Shown: positions 44,982-58,403, counted from the first letter of the stretch. The stretch is 64,000 bases of DNA from Owenia fusiformis (GCA_903813345.2 CAIIXF020000001.1:17443915-17507914), one strand, 5' to 3'. Notes: generated from the sequence alone by a model not told the origin. Numbers and translations: made by a program.

Positions 44982-45097
44982 CGTAGATATGCCTTACAGC
45001 TGGAATAAGTGGATTATTATGAATTTATTTGAGGATTTAAAAAGTTTGATATGTTTTCTTAAAAAGAACAATTCATGTTTAGATATAGCGAGTTATA

Positions 45098-45103
45098 CCG
45101 GAA
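45098..45103 (+). promoter_or_regulatory. ETS-type core CCGGAA upstream of NUP42
   Basis: CCGGAAACGGAAACGG begins at 45098, about 115 bp before the NUP42 start codon and outside any recognised repeat. ETS-family sites are common in housekeeping promoters; here this is only a motif match. Confidence 0.25.
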
Positions 45104-45338
45104 ACGGAAACGGCATGGTAATTTTTTTACATTTCTTATTATTTTTATCAAATTTAGAGCTATTTAGGCAACAAGGTGTCGTTATCAGCTGTTGATATTT
45201 TTAAAATTTGTAAGTTAGTCATTATCTTAGCCACTGGTACTTGTAACATCAGTTCGAAGCGCCATCGTCCAAGTTTTTAAATGATTTAGAAATTCTTGAC
45301 AGCTGAGCAAATTCTTCACGAAACAAGACAACCAGGAT

Positions 45339-47105
45339 CACAGGAAGTTGTATCAAGACCTTTTTCGGCCTCTACGAAGCCTTTTGCCCTTCCCCAATCT
45401 CGTAACAGAATTCATCTGTTACGAGATTGGGGAAGGGCAAAAGAGACCCTATCTGTTGCAAGCATAGGCTAAGGGTTAAGTAATAGTAAGCTGTATATAT
45501 AAGAGACAGGTCCACAAGTAAGATTGAAAATTATTCAAATTTTTTTAGTCTTGGCACTAGTTCTCCTTACTGGTATCAAATTTTATTCCAAAATTTCTCC
45601 AAAATCTTCTTCAAAGTGTTTTTCAAACTTATATCATTGTTTTTTTCAAATCTTTATCTAAAAACTGCATATTATACTGCATATAAAACAACAACTATGG
45701 AAACCTACAATTGCCTGGCAAGCTGAAACTGATTGTCACTGGTGGAGGTCAGGGAGGTCAGCAGTGACCAATCAGATCACTTGTTTACTAATGAACTTGC
45801 CAGGCAATTGTAGGTTTTCAGAAATTCTCTCTTTTAGACAGCATTATTCACTCTATATCATCTGACTGAGTTTCAATCTTAGGTAAGAGCTACAAACTAT
45901 CAATTTTATATCAACTCCCCATGGCTTTTTGAAAATAATACACTAAATATTGTTGAAATCTCCATCTTAACAAGTGGTCTAAGTCAGAGTTGTTCACCTG
46001 TCTCTTATATATACAGCTTACTATTACTTAACCCTTAGCCTATGGTTGCAAGACTAGAGATAGGGGCATTCTCGGCCATGGGGCATTCCCGGACAAACCC
46101 TTGGTATCAGGTGGAAATCTGGGACAAAGTTAGAATTTTTACAATATATAGCACTACATCTATAATATGATGTGTCTAATACAAAGTTTCAATAAAGAAA
46201 CCATATAAAACAAAGAATTATTGAAGATCGTCCGACAATGCCCCATGTCCGAGATTACCCCTATCTCCTCTAACGCCTGGCGTAACCGTCACCATGTTAT
46301 TCAGTGTTTTTAAATAGCGGAAGGATCCTGCCATGACCGTGGTAATGTTATCGTGAAAGCCTGGTATAAACACGACAATGCTGTATTATATTGCAATGCC
46401 TGCCTGACTGTGACAATGTAATTTACTGTAGTACTGCAAGGCCTGGCATGACCATGGCAATGTTATATAGTTCTGCAAGGCCTGGCATGACCGTGACAAT
46501 GTAATATAGTATTGCAAGTTCAGGTGTGAGAGTGGTAATGTAGAAATTTACGATTAGGACTGCTATAACCGTGACAATGTGTATTGCAAAGCCTGGCATG
46601 ACAGTGGCAATGTAATATAGTACTGCAAGGCCTGGCATGGCCGTGACAATGTAATATAGTATTGCAATGACTAGTAAATATGGAATATCCTTAACAATTT
46701 TAAGTGATCGTCATTACAATTAAACAGTTTAATACTATGATCATGGTGTCTAACTACCTTAATCATGTCAAAATCAAAATTACTACATGTACTATATATT
46801 TATATTAATGTTCACATTCTATTATAAACCACAATAAAGGCTACTTTCACGCCAGGCTTCCACAATAACACTTCCAGGGTCATGACAGGCCTTGCAATAT
46901 AATACAGCATACGGTTATACCAGCCTGTCACGCTTATACCAGGCTTACACGATAACACTACCATGGCCATGGCAGGATCCTTGCGCTACTTAAAAACACT
47001 GATTAACATGGTGACGGCTGTGGCAGGCGTAAGTCTTGCAATAGATAGCATGTTGGGCAAAAGGCTTCGTAGAGGCCGAAAAAGGTCTTGATACAACTTC
47101 CTGTG
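45339..47105. mobile_element. 1.77-kb foldback element with 8-bp target duplication
   Basis: Ends CACAGGAAGTTGTATCAAGA and its inverse (finishing CTTCCTGTG at 47105), inverted over about 50 bp. ACCAGGAT is duplicated exactly at 45331-45338 and 47106-47113; 8 bp points to the hAT superfamily or a relative. Further nested inverted pairs occur inside: TTTTGCCCTTCCCCAATCTC and its inverse around 45379-45441; TAAGTAATAGTAAGCTGTAT at about 45478 and inverted near 46020; CTACAATTGCCTGGCAAG and inverse at about 45705 and 45800; and 46270-46390 against about 46900-47035. No coding sequence. Confidence 0.85.
46425..46670. repeat. Minisatellite inside the foldback, about 40-bp unit
   Basis: Units of GCAAGGCCTGGCATGACCGT followed by GACAATGTAATATAGTA-type sequence occur about five times with one diverged stretch (46500-46560). 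A 71-codon open frame on the - strand (recurrent PGLA) is a by-product of the period. Confidence 0.7.
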
Positions 47106-47450
47106 ACCAGGATGAACTTTATAAACACAGGTTCTGACTAGACAACAGGAAACACATCACGGCGGGACTATTAAACTGTATTATCCTAAGCAGAGGGTTA
47201 TCCCTTGCCAGGACTATAGTCCTGAGAACGTCTCAATCTTTTGCCTGTACGATTTAACATGGGAGAATTTTCTACGCCTCTTACGATACCTACTTCAATA
47301 GATTCTTTGGTATTTTAGCATTCTTTTCGAGTAGTTGAATCCACAATTATCTGAGTTTACTAGCAGAACGAAGAAATTTTTGTTTTTGATCGCAATATTT
47401 GCGTGTAATATTTAACTTATTTCAATCGTCAAATTCCTCCATTTATTGGT

Positions 47451-47458
47451 ACTTCCGG
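47451..47458 (-). promoter_or_regulatory. ETS/GABPA-like site and possible 5' UTR exon of MTERF3
   Basis: ACTTCCGG (CCGGAAGT on the - strand) is a full match to the GABPA/NRF-2 core often found at start sites of nuclear genes for mitochondrial proteins. A donor-like GGGTGAGT follows, with GT at 47470-47471. An acceptor TTTCAG ends at 47916, nine bases before the MTERF3 ATG. Together these suggest a short untranslated first exon near 47450-47469 and a 447-bp 5' UTR intron. Inferred, not proven. Confidence 0.35.
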
Positions 47459-47924
47459 GCCACTATCGGGTGAGTCAAATGGGGAATCTCCTTTAAAATC
47501 CAACTGCCATCTTGAAAAGTGATGGAATCTCTCTCGATGAAAAAGAAAAATTTTCCCGTTCTGCCGATAAACCCAGATAACTGTGGATTCAACTACGCGA
47601 AAAGAATGCTAAAATACCCAGGAATCTATTGAAGTAGGTATCTAAGTGTAAGAGGCGTTGAAAATTCCTCCATGTTATAATCGTACAGGCAAAATACTGA
47701 GACGTTCTCAGGACTATATAAGTCCTGGCATGGGATAAGGCAGAGGGTAGTTTATAACTAGACTAAAAAAACCAGGAAGCTCAGAATTGTACTTGATATC
47801 AGTCTTCTTTTTAACTCTGGATTTACAGTTTGAATTTAATCAATCGAACACAGTATTAATCTGCTGATATCACTATATGGAATTTGTAATAATATCAGAT
47901 TGATTTGTAATTTCAGATAGCAGT

Positions 47925-50900
47925 ATGGCCTCACAAAGATTAATAAGGACTAGCTCTAGAATATTGTTGTACTGTCAAAGTAAAACAAAACCACCTTGTA
48001 ATCAATTATTGGATCAATATACATCTTCAAGTTATAGATACTTACATCAAAGTTCCAAACTTTTATGCAATGACAACTCAAAGTTGTCACCATCAAGTAG
48101 AAGCAATGAGCAAGAAATTGACTATTTCCGGAAGTTGGTCAGAGACTCAAAAGATACTTCAAATAATATTATGCTTCAAGACAAACAAGATCAAACAGAT
48201 GACAACCCAGAAGAACACACAGTGATGTCACATTCAGAAAATCAACTAACCACACATTTGCAAGGCAGTGATGATATAATAGTGGATGATGAAAACCAGA
48301 TTGATATCTCTAGCTTAAGGCCAGCCCCTAAACCAATATCTCTCAACCTAGCCCCATATGTAAATAACTCTGAAACCTTATCATCTTTAGTGAAACTTGG
48401 GGTTGACTTATCAAAGCTAGAAAAAGCTCCAGGTAATACTACTGAAAGCACTGTCTCTGAATGTGTATATTGAAGTGTGTATAAAAAAGCACAACAAACA
48501 AATAAATTATAGAATCACAAAACCAATGATGACTGCATCAGTTTTATGACATGTTTCCTCTTTTCAATGATATGTCATTATTTCACATTTGGTCATGGTT
48601 GGCTGAATTGAATCACTCTTTAGCACAGTAGGTCCATGTTGGCCCAGGAGTCAGTTTCAAGTTTTAGAGATTTGCAAAAGTCAAGCAATTGTTGGTGCTA
48701 TTGGAATGTCTGCTGAACAGAATAGTTTTGACTTTTTCCTTTTGGGCTATGTCAAGAGCAACATCTCTTTGGCCCATTTTGCAAGAGGAATGATTAAGCC
48801 AATTATTAAATAAATGACATATTATTGGAAGAGGAAAACATGATAAATTGAATGAAATTGTGCAGTCATTACTGATTTTGTGATTTACGATTTATTTGTT
48901 TGTTGCATTTTTGATATGCATTTGTATAAGTCTTTTCCTCAACTTAAGGGATAGATAACACTAACAGCAAATATATGGCTAATTTTAAATCATAATTGTT
49001 TGGATAAACTTCTTTATCAATCGCTAATCCCATTCTTTCTATAAGTCATGTAAATACAAATAATACTTTGCTTTGAAATATTATCTTTTTCTAATTTGAT
49101 TAGATGTTGCTGACAAGCTAGTCCAGAAAGATTTCGAGCGAGACATCAAGCCTTACATAATGTTCCTGAATGACAATGATGTGCCTGCCAAAAAATTAGG
49201 AGTATTTATAACAAAGAATCCTCGTATATTGAACCAAGACTTGGAACATTTACAGGTAAAACATGGAGCTGATTGCTAAATATTTAGTAGCTAGAATAAA
49301 CCTTAAATATCTTATTCAAGGGAATGTAGAAGTTTTACCCATATATGGCAATAATATCAATGTTGCATTCTTGGAGCCAATCCTCCTTGGGCTGTAGATA
49401 GTAATGTACAGGGTGTCCCGAAAGTATGGGCCCCCCCTAAGCAGACATATTCCAGTGTCCTCATAGTATGTGTCATATATCATTTTAAAGCTTATCCAAA
49501 GTTACATTGATTTGCCAAGTATCATGGTTTAACTCCCAAATGGGAAAAAGTTACAGTCATTTTAAAAGTTAGTGTTTTGTCAAAATAAAGTTCAATTTTA
49601 CACCACATTACTAGTCAATTTGTCCCCCCTTGGCCATGTTAACAGCAGCAATTATTTTCAGATATGACCTTAAAAGCCCTTCAAATAGGGGTGTGGGATT
49701 TTTTAATCCTCTTAAAACTGTTAAAAATGTTTAAAAGGTTTTTTGATAGACTACCATCTTTTGTTTGCAGACAAGAATCAACTACTTGGAGTCAAAGAAG
49801 TTCACTAAGGCAGACATTGCCACAATACTACAGAAGGCACCCCTCTTTCTCAACTTTACTACATATGTGGTGGACAGGAAACTAGGTCATCTTCAGAAGG
49901 AATTTAAACTTACAGGTAAGATGTATTAGTATGCTATATTGTATGTTAAGCTTCTAAATGTTGACTACGCCCCTGTGTTTCCCTTGTCCCCTTTCATTTA
50001 TCTTCTGTAAACTTGTTTGAACAAATTAATACTAGTACTACAAAGATAACTTCATTCGAAACGCATGCAATTCACTCCAATTATATTTATTCATGTATTT
50101 GCATTAGTGAGGGAAAGGGATTTGATTATAAAATTGACGGTGGTTGCGAAGTTGTGATTTGGGAGGGAGGGGTATACTATACTAAGGTGTTATAAGACCC
50201 AATAATTAATATAAACAACTAAGCGCCTTCCTGATTGCATCCTAGCTCATCCTGTCCGCCAGTCTATCTCGATCGCATTTGATCAATGAATTTATAATTC
50301 CTGATTAAACTGACTCTTGATTTTAAAATAGGAATTCTCAATCTGTTACTAGTATTTAAAAGTTGGTGTCTATTATGATACTGGAAATTGGAATACTATA
50401 TTTTGTATTACTATTCTATCTCCATCTATAGTATATAAATATGGATTTCTAGGTCTACAGTCTGTCATTCCCACATGGGCTTCATTGAAACATACGACAT
50501 TGCAAAGTTTATCCATTTCAAACAAGCCAGGAAAACAGATAACCTAAGTCTTGCATCAGACCCCGCAAATGTCCAATTTTCTCTCGGGAAATACATAAAT
50601 ATCAGAGACATATTTCATAGCCAGAGGCCAAAAATGTCAAAATCGATATAAAATCTAAAAAGGATAAAATGTCCCCCCGAATACGGTACCTAGGTTATTA
50701 AATCTAATACTTCATAGTTATCGCATAATAAGCATAAAACTTTCATTTACCGCTTGTATCGAAATTCACGTGATCCCTTATTGAAGTTTTACTAAATAAT
50801 TGAGTTTGATCATTTAATGCTGTTGGATAGAATCATGGGCTCTGTGGCTGAAAAGAATCAAAATTTTAGCCCATGTCTGAGCGAATGGTATAAATTCACA

Positions 50901-53900
50901 TAGTTCTGATTACAATGAGAATTCTAAAAAAATTCCTGGCATTTCCTTTACTCTACGTTTATAATCACGTATCATGCTTATTAACTAGATCAATACAGAC
51001 TCGATTTCCTTTGCCCACCTTCAACATTGTTATGTAATGACGGGAAACAGTCACTGTAATCTTCTAATCAGCCGTTTGTTTTTATTGTAATTAGGAAACT
51101 AAACAATTTTGATTTCATATTGTTTCAATGAACAAAAAAGCACATTAGTTCAGCATTTCAAGGAAGGGGGGGGGGTGTAAACAATTACTGACTGTCAAGT
51201 ACATGTATCTCTCACGAGGCCCTATTTCCACAACCCTCCACTCATGCATACGCCTATCATATAATGGATAGGGAAATATATAACATTCCAACAGATACTG
51301 TCTGTGGACCTCCTACCCTTTTACACCGGGTCTCTTCTTGAACCCCTCCCATATTCTAATGTTTCTCGAAACTGCTCATGTAAACTTTGTAAGGCAATGC
51401 AGGGTTTGCTACGGGTGTGACTTGAAATGTATAACTTACTTGTACTTGTATAAGAAATAAAAACAAATAAACAAACATAAAAACTTGTGCTCATAATTAA
51501 TACGGTGAAAAGCAACAAAACGTCAAAATAAAATTTTGAAGTTTCAAAAACAGCCATGCACTTAACCCTGCATTTTAGCTGAAATTAAATTTATTCCAAA
51601 TAACTAATGTAACGAAATGGAAATGATTCGAAAAATAACAATTCCATGAACATTTCACAATGAAGCAAACAAAACCAGATAGTAAAGAATTATTCTAATT
51701 TAAACCGACGTGAAACCTCAACCCTAAAGACACTGGTGACATTTGAAAGACTAATTTCTTAATCTAATTTCAACATAACAAATCAAAACCTAAACAGGTT
51801 GACGGTCGTTCTAGTTAATAGACTCAGGCCCGTAGCCAGGGGGGGTTCGCAGAGTTCGGACGAACCCCCCCTGGCCAAAAATTCTTTCAAAATCATGCAG
51901 TTTTGCACCATTTTGAGCACTTCTCAAGTGATTTTAGCCATATTCGGGGCAAACTTGTCAAATGTGAACCCCCCCTGGAAATTTTTGAAAACTGAACCCC
52001 CCCCCTTGGCAAATCCTGGCTACGGGCCTGTAGACCATGCTAACAAAGTTTAAACATTTTATTTACGGCTTATTTAAAACATGCAAACGGGTGTATTTAC
52101 TGAAGGAATATGTTAGGAAATATATTTAAAGTGTATTCATGCCTGCAATCATCGCTGGTAACACCTGAAAAACAACTTCTTAAAATACAAACATAATTCA
52201 CTGCACTGCTGTATACGTCTACCTGCTCTCAAATCTAATAATGAAACGAAAAAAATAATGCATGCCAAACTTTTATCTATTGTAAAATTATCTATGGTTA
52301 TTTCAAAGTTTTACTCTTGCATCAAGCAACTGTGCCATTTCCCCAACGGTCCTGTCTTTAAGGGCTAACACTTTACTTGAGGCAAGATGCATAAACTTGA
52401 ACTCCCTCAGGCCTGGGCTATAACTTGAAGAACGGCGTATTGTTCTTCAAACTGGACTTGAAATCTCAATTGTCACTGCTTGTGTGTCATACTCATTGGC
52501 ACCTGCAAAACAGAATAATATAATAAGAATAACATCATGATGATATCAGATATCATATTTCATTTGGAGCCTTAAATATTAAACAAGGCATAAACATGAA
52601 AAATGTCACCACCCGCCATTTGTTACAGACGCTGAACGCCGAATCCAGACGCTAAACACCGTACATAAAAAAGTTGGAGACTTTAACAATATGTGGCCAC
52701 TTTTGGTGGTGACATAAAAAGGGGAAGTCCCGTCTAAATAAAACTCCTGATTTCAAGTTTTTTGTAAACATACACCATTGCATGTTGATGGTTGGCATGA
52801 CCTGCAGGTCACGATGACAAATGAATGTTACGTTGTCAATAGAATATAGCGTTTGACCATCTCTGATCATAAAAATGAGTTGATAGAAATTCAAGTAACA
52901 TGTATCAAGTTCATTTTATCACGGACTACAACTATTGATTCCAAATCTGGTTCACTGAACGCTCAATAATTAGTAGTAAAGCGTATTTTATAGAGTCAGT
53001 AGTCTGGTGGCAGTTTCGAAATCCCGCGTTCGAACACTTAGTACTATAATACTCCTAGATCTTAATATAACAATACGGTTTTTGCAATACGTTGTTTTTA
53101 TTCACCTGTAGACGCACCTGGTGATCGGAAAATATGAACGGATCGGAGGGGGTGGGGTTGGCGAAGATTTGTTGAATTTTCTATCAAAAATGGGCTGACC
53201 TCCCTCCTCCGTTCATTTTGTCCGATCGCTGGGCGTGATATATAATGTATTGAACATTTTTATGTGTTTCTTATTGAATGAAATGTGTATTTTGGACTAA
53301 TAATGTAATTCATAATAAATACAAGTATTTCAAGAATTGCCATACTGCACGTAAAACGGGTAGCCGTAGCTTCTTCACTGATGTACGATCGGATATACTA
53401 CATGTACTTAAAAAAGTTTTGTTGCGACTAATAAAACAGATCATCTTTAATGTAAAAATAACAGGTGCACTTCATTTAATCAATTTTAGATACTGTATTT
53501 AGTAATATTATAAATCCCAAACACAACAATTAAATGCATGTTTAAGTGTCAATTAGCCTATTAGAATAAATATATTAAAACTATTATGAACAGATAATTC
53601 ATTGATATGTATTTATTCAACTCTAATGGGCTTTTCTCTTTTAACTGCTACATGGCTCTCATTTTACAGATTTACAGATTTACAGATTTCGAGCCATCAA
53701 AGTCAGATTAGGTGGAGCCCTTATCTCAATTAGAAAATAATATTGGTAAGGAAGTCAGACATGTTTGATACCATTTCTCATCTCTTTTCTGCTTTTAAAA
53801 TACCGACTTGAATCACAATTTGTGTACGATCATTGCATCAGATCTGAAAATATCAATATTGTACTCACTGGTTTTGTGATCGAAAGGTAGTTTTTTCGTA

Positions 53901-56900
53901 TAACAAATATATGAGTTATAGATTATATAATTTGTGTGTTTTTTATGAAAAATAACATGCTACCCGCAGGTGACAAATATTTTGACCACAGCCGTGATAC
54001 TGTTTTATTTAACTCGTATTTGAAAACAGATTGCGGAGAGACTGAATTGTTCATTTTCTTTTAAAAAATATACGACTGAAAACTTACTTCGTCAAATTTT
54101 GGCCATTGCTATCCCCCCAGCACCCGGATACATTCCAATATAAAAATAAATTAACACCATCAAATCTTTTCATTCCAAAACACAAAACGCCTAGGCGCGT
54201 GCCGGTGTGATTTCAGGCATGATCAGTACTGTACATTTCTTAGAAGAAATGAGATGTCATGGTTTATCATGATGCATTTTCCGATCCACGTTGGAGTTGG
54301 CCAATGCATCGAGGAGTGCACCGATCGACGTAGCCAGCTTTCAGTCAGAGATTTTTTGAGCGTTTTGGCTATTCATTGGATCCCAGACAGTTATCTAATT
54401 CTCAGACATTTGATGAGTCTAGATATTTGTACTTCCTTTGACCAGTGAATGGTGTGACTGAAATTCGAATCTAATCTGTTTCATTTTTATGTAAATTGAA
54501 AGAAAATAAAGTTTTGTTTTTAATGTTTTAACAATCTTAACGTTATGCGTGCAGCGCAGCTTAATACGACAATCAAAGGAAAGAATAAGAACATGTCTTT
54601 TATTTGTTATTTCAGCTCGTACAATATCCCCGTTATAAAACCAAAATACGCTCCTTGGTCATCGCAGAAATGGTCTTGCAACAAACCTCTATGTGCCCGC
54701 TTGTCTCTGTAACTTAATAAATAAAAATAAAAAATACTAGATATAAAATACTTTATAAGAATGTGGTTTGCGTTATTTATTTATTTATTCATTTATACGA
54801 ACGCGCTCGTCTTTTGAACTGAGTATGGAAATACACCAAGCCAAGTGGCCATTAAGTAATAGTAATTATTGTACACGTATTGCTTTCCAAGAATTATTAA
54901 TAAATGTACGTTCCCAAATAAAATAAAAATAGAAGAAGAATCTGGACAGAATTCCCACTTCTTGCAGTCGATCAATCCAATAAACAATATCAAGTTTAAA
55001 ATCAGACAATATGCGCCGGCCGTAAAAGCTTCTGAATTTAATAACAAAGTACATGTGACTGTGTAATTATATCCATTGATGTTGTAAACTAGACTACATG
55101 TAGGTTCAGGTAGAAACATATAAAACTGCTATATATCTCTGGTTAAAGCAAAACAATTAATTTAGCTTTTAATTATCGATCCTCTGTATATTACACGATC
55201 GACCAGGAATAATCGCCACTGTACAGTAGCATTCGATTTAGGCGGCTTTTATTAATTCATGAATTTTGTTCAAGAATATGATTTAAATATAAAATACATT
55301 GAACAATTGCCGGTTGAATAAGACTCACAGTTGTCCTGTCTTAATTTTGCATCGATCGATGCATTCCTCGATCCACCGATGCACATTGGACGTTGCATCG
55401 AGAAATGCGTCGGTCGTCGCATAAAACGTGCCGATCGGTGCATCGTTAAAATGCGCCGAGATGCATTTCGGCGCGCCGATGTTGCATCGATCGTCGCATC
55501 GATCGTTGCACCGAACGGTGCGTCGATCGGTGCATCTATCGTCGCACCGAGGTGTGATGGCCGCTCTGGTCTGTACTGTACTTTAGAATGATACAATATC
55601 CAAAAGCCATTTGTTTTAATCTGAATCAGCTGATCTGCAGAACAAGTCCATAATTCAGTTTTCACCAGGGTGCACCCTATGCAGACAGAGCCTGTGGGAA
55701 ATATTGGGTGCGGCGCAAATGAGCGGAGGGTGCGGAGCTAACGGTCATTTTTGAATTTAAAATTGGGATATTTCTGAAACTTAGCCGTTTTGGGACTTCA
55801 AATATACCAAGATATGTGTATTTGACACCAAATATCAATAAAATTGTGAAAATAGTAGTGCAATTCATTTTATAGCGACACAGTATGCTCCGCACCCTCC
55901 GCTCATTTGCTCAGCACCCAATATTTCCCACAGGCTCTGTCTGCATAGGGTGGGGTGTTAGAAATTGAAAAGACTCACCTAGGCTACATTTTGCTGAGAA
56001 TAAGATGATTGCCACCCAGTTAAGAATTCTTGAATATGCAAAGAATATTAACTTGTTTTGCAGATCAACTTCATTTACTAGTTTACATCTACATGTATAT
56101 TTATTAAAACACCAGTTGGAAAGTCATGACACTACATTTCCTGCTTTTTCTACTTGCTAATATTCATTGCACATTTGAACATCTTAAGTCTTATACGAGT
56201 AAAATGAAACATTTAAATGTTTAAGGTGATTAAGACCCAAACTGTAAATTATAAAATCATAAAATTGGATGAGTAGTGAGACTTACCAATCAGGATTGAA
56301 GGTTCTAAAGACTGATCAGTAGTTTTCAGTACTGTTGAGTAGTTCACACTGCCCAACTAGGATTGTGTGTGTTAACAATTTACATTTAAACTGAGGTAAA
56401 ACACATAATATGACATCTCTCTGATTGTAGGTGCACAAGTCCGTCAAGTGACAACTCATTGTCCAAAGTTAGTTACATGGCCACTTGATCAGCTAAAGCA
56501 CACTACGTTACAACTCTCAGACTTCTGTGGATTCACTGGATCTGAGCTGAAGGAAATGTTGCTCTTACATCCTAAGCTCTATTTAACTGGTAAGTGGACT
56601 ATCATCAAATTACAGTAAAACCTCTCTCTCTAGCGAACACCTGTATCTAATGAACGTCCCTTCTCAGTACATACGAGACTCCACTGACTTCTGTATAAAA
56701 TTACTTCTTTGTAGTGAACCACTGAACACCTACTTGAGTGAACACATTTTGTTGCTCTATGTACACAGTCCGTGTTCATTGTACACAGGTTTTACTGTAT
56801 GTCATCTAACTTCATTGAATCATGTCATGTCACATATAAGTAAGGTACAGTAGTCTTAGTTAATCTTATGTACATATAAATTATGCTCCAAATCTTTTTG

Positions 56901-57366
56901 TTCTGTATTTAAAATTGTCATATTCAGTTCAATTGTTCATAATTTCAAGTGGTGATGTATCTGTTCCATTGTGTATACTCCATGTCAATGTAAATTATGG
57001 CTTTCCTTGTCATTCATATCACACACGCTATAATATTGTTTGATTGTAACAAAGAAGTAATACTGATGTTTTCTTCTTTTTTCAGCTGAGAGCCATCTAC
57101 TAGAGAGATTTGACTATGTACATAATACAATGAATATATCACATGAACTCATATCAAAATACTGCAGAGTTTTACGGACTAGGCTTAAAATTATCAAATC
57201 TCGTCATCTATTTCTGAAAAGCCTAAATAAAGATCAGTACGATCCTACCAAACCTAACTACATCTCACTGCAGGCCATTGTACTTCCATATTTGGACAAT
57301 TTATGGTGCCGTGATATTGCTGATGTTCCAGTGCAAGAATATAATGACTTTTTGAAGACCCTGTGA
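47925..57366 (+). CDS. MTERF3: Mitochondrial transcription termination factor 3, complete, 5 coding exons
   Basis: Mitochondrial matrix mTERF-fold protein; in animals MTERF3 represses mtDNA transcription and is needed for mitoribosome assembly. Coding exons: 47925-48432, 49104-49255, 49771-49915, 56431-56589, 57086-57366, all GT-AG, giving 414 aa (human 417). Residues 1-29 (MASQRLIRTSSRILL..) are basic with no acidic residue, a typical import signal. Residues about 30-135 are a variable polar linker. The conserved part starts at APYVNNSETL, then LGVDLSKLEK, then helical mTERF repeats across exons 2-5 (FITKNPRIL, ILQKAPLFLNF, THCPKLVTWPL, LLLHPKLYLT), and ends with YDPTKPNYISLQ and YNDFLKTL, as in the family. 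Intron 2 holds a foldback-MITE fragment ending about 45 bp before exon 3; intron 3 is 6.5 kb. Confidence 0.93.
49407..49725 (+). mobile_element. Truncated foldback MITE in MTERF3 intron 2
   Basis: It matches the left half of 7461-8106 from TACAGGGTGTCCCGAAAGTA to about CCTTAAAAGCCCTTCAAA and loses similarity near 49725. The branch point and pyrimidine tract for exon 3 therefore lie at or just past the edge of the element. Confidence 0.8.
51825..52030. mobile_element. 206-bp MITE, CAGGCCCGTAGCCAGG ends
   Basis: Perfect 16-bp inverted ends at 51825-51840 and 52015-52030. The flanks TAGACT and TAGACC may be an imperfect target duplication. Runs of C and G next to both ends (AACCCCCCCTGG type) form further inverted matches. 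A related, diverged stretch is at about 42615-42745. Confidence 0.75.
55345..55560. repeat. GCATCGATCG word array
   Basis: TGCATCGA, CGATCGGTGCATC, TCGTCGCATCGATCG and similar words tile about 215 bp, with a short outlier cluster at 54270-54330 (CCAATGCATCGAGGAGTGCA). It is CpG-dense in an AT-rich intron. An 86-codon frame across it is only a by-product of the words. Confidence 0.7.
55674..55951. mobile_element. 278-bp inverted-repeat element
   Basis: ACCCTATGCAGACAGAGCCT at the left and its inverse at the right (ending at 55951), inverted over at least 38 bp and then continuing with mismatches (GAGCGGAGGGTGCGGAGC against GCTCCGCACCCTCCGCTC). Flanks are GTG-rich and do not give a clear duplication. 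Confidence 0.75.
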
Positions 57367-58403
57367 GAAGACAGTTTAAGTGACAAAGGATAATAAGGAT
57401 CAGTATGGATGTGCAGGTGTTGCAGTTCTCTAACATGACCCTTCTACAGTTTTGGTGTTCCACTATACATAATAATGAAAAATGCTACCTGCAGTGAATG
57501 GTTAAAATTTAGTGAATTTTTCCAAATGGATGAATGCAATGTAAAACTCCATTCGGATACAACTGGATGATCTGGTTGATTCATAGTTTCCAAAGTTCTC
57601 CCCGTGAGTTCTTAGAAGATGAAAATTGCACAAAATTCAAATACTATATAAGTAACGTATGTAATAAAATAGAAAACCCAGGTTCTTAGAGGTTGAGTAT
57701 CAAAATCTTCTAAAAATGAGTCTTCAGTGAGATTTCAAAGCTATACAGTATAGCAAATGGAAAATTATATGGCAGTAATCAATGTACAGTGTAAATATAT
57801 TTCTTATAATTATTAAAGAGAATCAGATCTAACAGGCATGTCTATCTTCACCAATTTATAACATATCATGAATCTTTTTTGAGATATTGTATTTGAGATT
57901 GTAAGGAATAGTTTGGTAGGTCAAATGTACATGTTGCTTGTAATTTTGTCACCCCTATACATGTATATCTGATTCTTCCTTTAAGGAATAAATTTAATTG
58001 TGAATATCTCATGGAAATTCATATTCTTTGATGTCTTTATTTCAGTATTTACAAGAATATAATATCAAATGTAGTTCAAGATTAGAAAGATTGTCATTCC
58101 AAACAAATAGGAATAACAGCTACTATTCTAGTATTGCTGCATCTGTTCATTTCAGGGGGTCTACATGTCATGCTGGAATAACCTAATATAGCTGTGAAGT
58201 TTGCTTATATTGTGACAATGGTATAAAGAGAATATTGTTGAAGTTGAGTCTATTACAAAAGTTGAAACAAAATGAATAATTGGCCAAAAATAAAAGATGT
58301 AAATAATTCCATTCACAGCTTGTTGTGTTTATTTCAATTATCCAAACACTAGACACAGAATGAACAATATGATAGACCCTCGAGTCATATCAATCTATGC
58401 AAC
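57367..58403. other. MTERF3 3' region
   Basis: It holds the 3' UTR and intergenic sequence. AATAAA occurs at 57663-57668 and 57987-57992; either could end the message. No repeat or coding signal stands out. Confidence 0.4.

Larger units (their letters stand above)
49916..56430. other. MTERF3 intron 3
   Basis: The 6.5-kb intron contains a CAGGCCCGTAGCCAGG MITE (51825-52030), a GCATCGATCG word array (about 54270-54330 and 55345-55560), an inverted-repeat element (55674-55951) and G or C runs (near 51165). The remainder is AT-rich sequence without a recognised feature. Confidence 0.55.

Noticed and set aside
46423-46638. 71-codon repetitive frame on the - strand
   Set aside because: Produced by the 40-bp minisatellite inside the foldback element.
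52420-52510. Possible terminal exon on the - strand (acceptor TTTTGCAG, then 17 codons to a stop)
   Set aside because: The short peptide (ANEYDTQAVTIEISSPV) matches no family I know and no upstream exon was found. One acceptor is not enough.
55331-55591. 86-codon and 131-codon frames on opposite strands
   Set aside because: Produced by the GCATCGATCG word array; no homology and mirrored on both strands.
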